Shown here piece after piece: positions 13,150-13,936 of a stretch of 13,936 nucleotides of DNA. Below the pieces are notes generated by a model, which did not search any database, was not told the DNA's origin, and saw only the letters and a list, made by a program, of their open reading frames with translations. Position 1 is the stretch's first letter. Each line of letters starts with the position of its first letter. This DNA comes from CAYUNI01 sp964446245 (GTDB lineage: Bacteria; Patescibacteriota; Minisyncoccia; Phycocordibacterales; XYD1-FULL-46-19). A program made the position numbers and the translations under genes. The DNA lies in contig CAYUNI010000016.1 of the NCBI GenBank assembly GCA_964446245.1, forward strand, positions 1 through 13,936, in the 5' to 3' direction.

Positions 13150-13936
13150 TTTCACAAACTGATCCCCACGATCAAATTCATTCTTAAACACCCCAAAACT
13201 TGCCGCCCCGGGGGACAGAAGAACAATGTCCCCCTTTTTTGCCTGAGACTTAGACCAAATAAAGGCCTCTTTCATATTATCGAAAACCTTAACCGGAAAT
13301 TTTGTTTTACTTACCCTGAGCGAAGACGAAGGGCCGAGAGTTTTCATGATTTTATCCGTAGCTTTTCCTTGAAAAAGCGCCAAACTTTTAACTGATTTTT
13401 TAACTACCGGCGCATATTTTTTATAATCCAATTCCTTATCCGCTCCGCCTCCAAGCAAGATAATTTTCCCCTGATATTTTTTTAAAGCCGACAGAGCAGC
13501 TATCACTCCATCGGGCGTCGTGGCGGTCGTGTCATTATAGTATTTAACTCCACCGACTTCTCGCACCAATTCCAGACGCCCCGGCACGCCAGAAAAATTG
13601 GCTACCGCCTTCTTAATCAAATTATCGCTCAGACCCAAAGCTCGCGCCGCTTCTATGGCCAAAACGGAATTAAAAAGATTGTGTTCGCCGATTAACTTTG
13701 TTTTCCAACCCCGCCCGCCGGCGGACGGAAAATTTTTAGCGCTGACAACTTTTAAATTCGATTTTAATTTATCAGCTTTTATTCTGTTGGAAATTTCTTT
13801 TCCGGCAATTATTAAATCACCTTCTTTTTGATAACGATAAATATTAGCCTTGTCAGCAAAATACATTTCCATCGGATTTTGACCTGTGGTGAGCGCAGTC
13901 GAACCATAATAATTTTGATGATCAACTAGCAGATTA
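13132..13936 (-). CDS. murD: UDP-N-acetylmuramoylalanine--D-glutamate ligase, 3' part (start outside the window)
   Basis: The frame is open to the window edge. Before the ATG at 13872 it still reads NLLVDHQNYYGS, the MurD central-domain motif (usually TNxxxDHxxYYGS), so that ATG is internal and the gene is truncated by the window. From that ATG: MYFADKANIYRYQ (3-15), LIGEHNLFNSVLAIEAARALG (60-80), then GVPGRLELVREVGG and VKYYNDTTATTPDGVIAAL (95-127), GGGADKELDY (141-150) and GDIVLLSPGAASFGVFKNE (214-232). MurD adds D-glutamate to UDP-MurNAc-L-Ala with ATP. GRLE stands where many MurD have HRLE. Three stretches (TALTTGQNP just before the ATG, PSAGGRG at 49-55 and GPSSSLRV at 180-187) seem extra and coincide with palindromic DNA. 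The function is very likely kept because all core motifs are present. murC follows downstream. Confidence 0.9.
   Translation of the reverse strand, partial: NLLVDHQNYYGSTALTTGQNPMEMYFADKANIYRYQKEGDLIIAGKEISNRIKADKLKSNLKVVSAKNFPSAGGRGWKTKLIGEHNLFNSVLAIEAARALGLSDNLIKKAVANFSGVPGRLELVREVGGVKYYNDTTATTPDGVIAALSALKKYQGKIILLGGGADKELDYKKYAPVVKKSVKSLALFQGKATDKIMKTLGPSSSLRVSKTKFPVKVFDNMKEAFIWSKSQAKKGDIVLLSPGAASFGVFKNEFDRGDQFVKLVSSI
13210..13240 (+). other. Terminator-like hairpin on the plus strand, antisense inside murD
   Basis: GGGGGAC (13210-13216), loop of 11, GTCCCCC (13228-13234), then six T (13235-13240). On the plus strand this has the shape of an intrinsic terminator. On the coding strand it spells the conserved KKGDIVLLSPG of MurD, so part of it is dictated by protein. 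It could catch read-through from the small gene just upstream. Confidence 0.4.
13314..13333. repeat. Arm-paired repeat in murD, copy A
   Basis: CCCTGAGCGAAGACGAAGGG has arms CCCT and AGGG around a core GAGCGAAGACGA (13318-13329). It encodes GPSSSLR in a stretch not expected in MurD. The shape and sequence match the widely dispersed bacterial repeat of the CCCTTCGnC...GCTCAGGG kind, recognised from general knowledge. Copy B is at 13888. Confidence 0.65.
13711..13728. repeat. G+C-rich near-perfect palindrome in murD
   Basis: CCGCCCGCCGGCGGACGG is an 18-base palindrome with one mismatched pair. In the murD transcript that pair becomes a G-U wobble, so the RNA stem would be continuous. It encodes PSAGGR, just before TKLIGEHN, in an otherwise A+T-rich gene. 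Confidence 0.6.
13888..13905. repeat. Arm-paired repeat in murD, copy B
   Basis: GGTGAGCGCAGTCGAACC has arms GGT and ACC around the core GAGCGCAGTCGA, which matches the copy A core at 10 of 12 bases. The arms differ from copy A (CCT/AGG) but still pair. With the next 15 bases (13873-13887) it encodes the extra TALTTGQNP between YYGS and MEMYFADK. Confidence 0.62.

Noticed and set aside
13570..13590. GRLE instead of HRLE in MurD as a sign of a dead enzyme
   Set aside because: All other MurD motifs are intact, and I recall this variant from related MurD proteins, so it does not show loss of function.
13132..13872. murD starting at the ATG at 13872
   Set aside because: The frame stays open upstream to the window edge and encodes the MurD motif DHQNYYGS, so the ATG is internal.

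Overview
The window reads as a stretch of a low-G+C, gene-dense bacterial chromosome, most likely a Patescibacteria/CPR (Parcubacteria-like) genome. This is an inference from four things: the sequence style of the MurC, MurD and conjugation-type ATPase proteins, the tightly overlapping genes, the near absence of Shine-Dalgarno sites, and short palindromic repeats lying in frame inside coding sequences. The standard code works throughout, with no internal TGA in the real genes. All genes but one are on the minus strand, so the biological order runs right to left.

Right end (11106-13936): a cell-wall block. The 3' part of murD (start outside the window) is followed by murC, then by a 90-residue two-helix membrane protein and a membrane-anchored DUF4015-type putative glycoside hydrolase. 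Between murD and murC sits the one plus-strand gene. It is a compact cassette with a strong AAAGGAGG ribosome site, a 68-residue protein of unknown function, about 57% G+C by hand count, a hairpin inside the reading frame and an intrinsic terminator. murD carries three short palindromic or arm-paired sequences in frame, and murC one. All look like small repeat insertions tolerated in loops.

Middle (8006-9861): an extended -10 promoter (TGTTATAAT), almost leaderless, in front of a HerA/VirB4/TraD-type ATPase with clear Walker A and B motifs and a long disordered tail.

Left (1-8022): the ATPase gene overlaps the first of five consecutive GT4 (GT-B fold) glycosyltransferases. These run on into an FkbM-type methyltransferase, a GT2 glycosyltransferase-methyltransferase fusion and, at the edge, the first nine codons of what looks like an asparagine-synthetase (AsnB)-type amidotransferase. 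Gaps are at most 8 bases and overlaps are 4-19 bases, so 9841 to 1 looks like one operon. It would build a methylated, possibly amidated, surface glycan. The ATPase at its head is the least expected member.

The most novel-looking items are the plus-strand cassette between murD and murC, the repeat insertions inside those two mur genes, and the ATPase leading a glycan operon. No tRNA, rRNA, CRISPR array or transposase was seen. No gene-free stretch exceeds about 100 bases.
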